Origin: an uncultured Roseburia sp.
GTDB lineage: Bacteria > Bacillota > Clostridia > Lachnospirales > Lachnospiraceae
Direction of reading: 5' to 3'
Length of the DNA stretch: 64,000 nucleotides
Assembly (NCBI GenBank): GCA_947642555.1
Contig: CANRSX010000002.1
Coordinates: 151,243-215,242, forward strand
The notes beneath the pieces were generated by a model. It made no database searches, was not told the DNA's origin, and saw only the letters and a list, made by a program, of their open reading frames with translations. Positions 63,079-64,000 of this stretch are shown one piece after another (position 1 is the stretch's first letter; each line of letters opens with the position of its first letter). Position numbers and translations under genes: made by a program.

Positions 63079-64000
63079 ATGGGCATTTATTTAAATCCGG
63101 GGAATAAAGGTTTCCGGGAAGCGGTTCGTTCGAAAATCTATGTGGATAAGACGGGTCTGATCGGCTGTGTGAATGAGCTGATCGGCACGCTGGATAAATA
63201 TATCTGCGTCAGCAGGCCGCGGCGGTTTGGAAAATCGATGGCGTTAAAAATGCTTGCGGCGTATTATGACCGCAGCTGCGATTCGGAGGAGCTGTTTGCG
63301 GGATTTCAGATTGCGGACGACCCTTCTTTCCGGGAGCATCTGAACCGGTATGATGTGATTTATCTGAATATGCAGCAGTTTCTGATCCGGACGAAAGGGC
63401 AGGACGTGACGGAGTATCTGGAGGAGCTGGTGATTCGTGACCTTCGCGAGACCTACGGGGAGCTGTTTGACCGGGAGGAATGTGTCCTGGCGGCTGTTCT
63501 GGAACAGATTTATGCGAAAACAGAAAAGGAGTTTATTTTCCTGATTGACGAGTGGGACTGCGTGATGCGGGAACGGCAGGAGTCAAAAGATCTGCAGAAG
63601 CAGTACCTCGACTTCCTGCGGAATCTGTTAAAGGATCAGCCATATGTGGCGCTTGCCTATATGACGGGGATCCTGCCGGTCAAAAAGTATGGGCTTCATT
63701 CTGCTCTGAATATGTTTACGGAGTACTCGATGACGGATCAGGATGTTTTGGAGGAGTATACCGGTTTTACCGAGATGGAAGTAAAAGAGCTGTGCGAGCG
63801 GTTTGGTATGGATTTCAAACAGACGGGCAGCTGGTACGACGGATACCAGTTTCTGCAATTCCGGCACGTATACAACCCGCGCTCTGTCGTGGAAGCGATG
63901 CGCCGCCGGAGATTTTCGAACTACTGGACCTCCACGGAGACCTACGAGGCGTTAAAAATCTATATGGACATGGATTTTGACGGCCTGCGGGCGGATATCG
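63079..64000 (+). CDS. AAA-ATPase-like/DUF1703 protein, second copy (3' end outside window)
   Basis: Start at ATG 63079 behind GGGAGGTG; the frame stays open to the window edge (307 codons seen). CVSRPRRFGKSM (Lys52), the full linker segment with DVIYLNMQQFLIRTKGQDVT, Walker-B-like IFLIDEWD (about 157-160), AYMTGILPVKKYG, WYDGYQF, VYNPRSVV and NYWTSTETYEAL. The nuclease-like domain should lie beyond the edge. It follows its paralogue by 23 bp, probably in one transcript. Confidence 0.85.
   Translation, partial: MGIYLNPGNKGFREAVRSKIYVDKTGLIGCVNELIGTLDKYICVSRPRRFGKSMALKMLAAYYDRSCDSEELFAGFQIADDPSFREHLNRYDVIYLNMQQFLIRTKGQDVTEYLEELVIRDLRETYGELFDREECVLAAVLEQIYAKTEKEFIFLIDEWDCVMRERQESKDLQKQYLDFLRNLLKDQPYVALAYMTGILPVKKYGLHSALNMFTEYSMTDQDVLEEYTGFTEMEVKELCERFGMDFKQTGSWYDGYQFLQFRHVYNPRSVVEAMRRRRFSNYWTSTETYEALKIYMDMDFDGLRADI

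Noticed and set aside
63552..63980. 142-aa plus-strand frame near the window end
   Set aside because: It is a different frame within the second ATPase/DUF1703 gene, which is open from 63079 to the edge and shows the family motifs.

Overview
The window looks like chromosomal DNA of a motile, low-oxygen Clostridia member, most likely a Lachnospiraceae-type gut bacterium with moderately high G+C. This rests on the gene families (FliW/CsrA/FlaG late flagellar set, BirA-CoaX-DusB-GreA-LysS housekeeping run, SleB-like hydrolase, Maf flagellin glycosyltransferase), purine-rich GGAGG ribosome sites and Gram-positive style promoters. I cannot name the species. I see no rRNA, tRNA, CRISPR array or complete insertion sequence.

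1-18300 is housekeeping: a rhomboid protease cut by the window edge, a flavodoxin-like/SCP2 protein, a sensorless histidine kinase, a HIT protein, a stand-alone MurG-like transferase, pgi, a secreted SH3/SleB hydrolase with 39-residue repeats, an SPFH protein and argF. A tight run follows, birA - unknown - coaX - dusB - unknown - greA - lysS, with lysS carrying a C-terminal HD domain. It ends with a cytoplasmic GH43 glycosidase.

18300-31830 is the late flagellar region: flgM-flgN-flgK1-flgK2-flgL-fliW-csrA, then flaG-fliD-fliS-fliT-like, then two flagellin genes identical to the base. Three transcription units begin with the same sigma-28 type promoter (TAAK, 16 bp, CCGATAT). Both flagellin leaders carry a small hairpin with GGA in its loop just before a GGA-containing Shine-Dalgarno. 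The stems differ by a compensatory base-pair change, which fits translational control by CsrA with FliW as antagonist.

31850-54742 is a flagellin glycosylation island. A Maf-type transferase (32175) is followed by about ten glycosyltransferase-like genes in two related blocks (CgeB-like, DUF4422, GT8), separated by an inverted three-gene module. A small gene with its own sigma-28 promoter and terminator (46166) lies inside the island. Next is a complete-looking N,N'-diacetyllegionaminic acid operon, legB-legC-ptmE-legH/legI fusion-legG-legF, ending in a CDP-glycerol glycerophosphotransferase-like gene. My reading is that Maf attaches CMP-legionaminic acid to flagellin and the other enzymes extend or decorate the glycan, possibly with glycerol phosphate. 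This is the best candidate for a new system here.

54714-61382 (minus strand) is a sulfate uptake and activation operon: cysD, cysNC, a sulfate-binding lipoprotein, a fused CysT-CysW permease and cysA. It is driven by a sigma-A promoter whose -10 box sits at the centre of a 15-bp inverted repeat. CysD carries an N-terminal extension resembling the start of a transposase. No sulfate reductase gene is present, so the operon may supply PAPS for sulfation or be completed elsewhere. The window ends with two AAA-ATPase-like/DUF1703 genes, the second cut by the edge.
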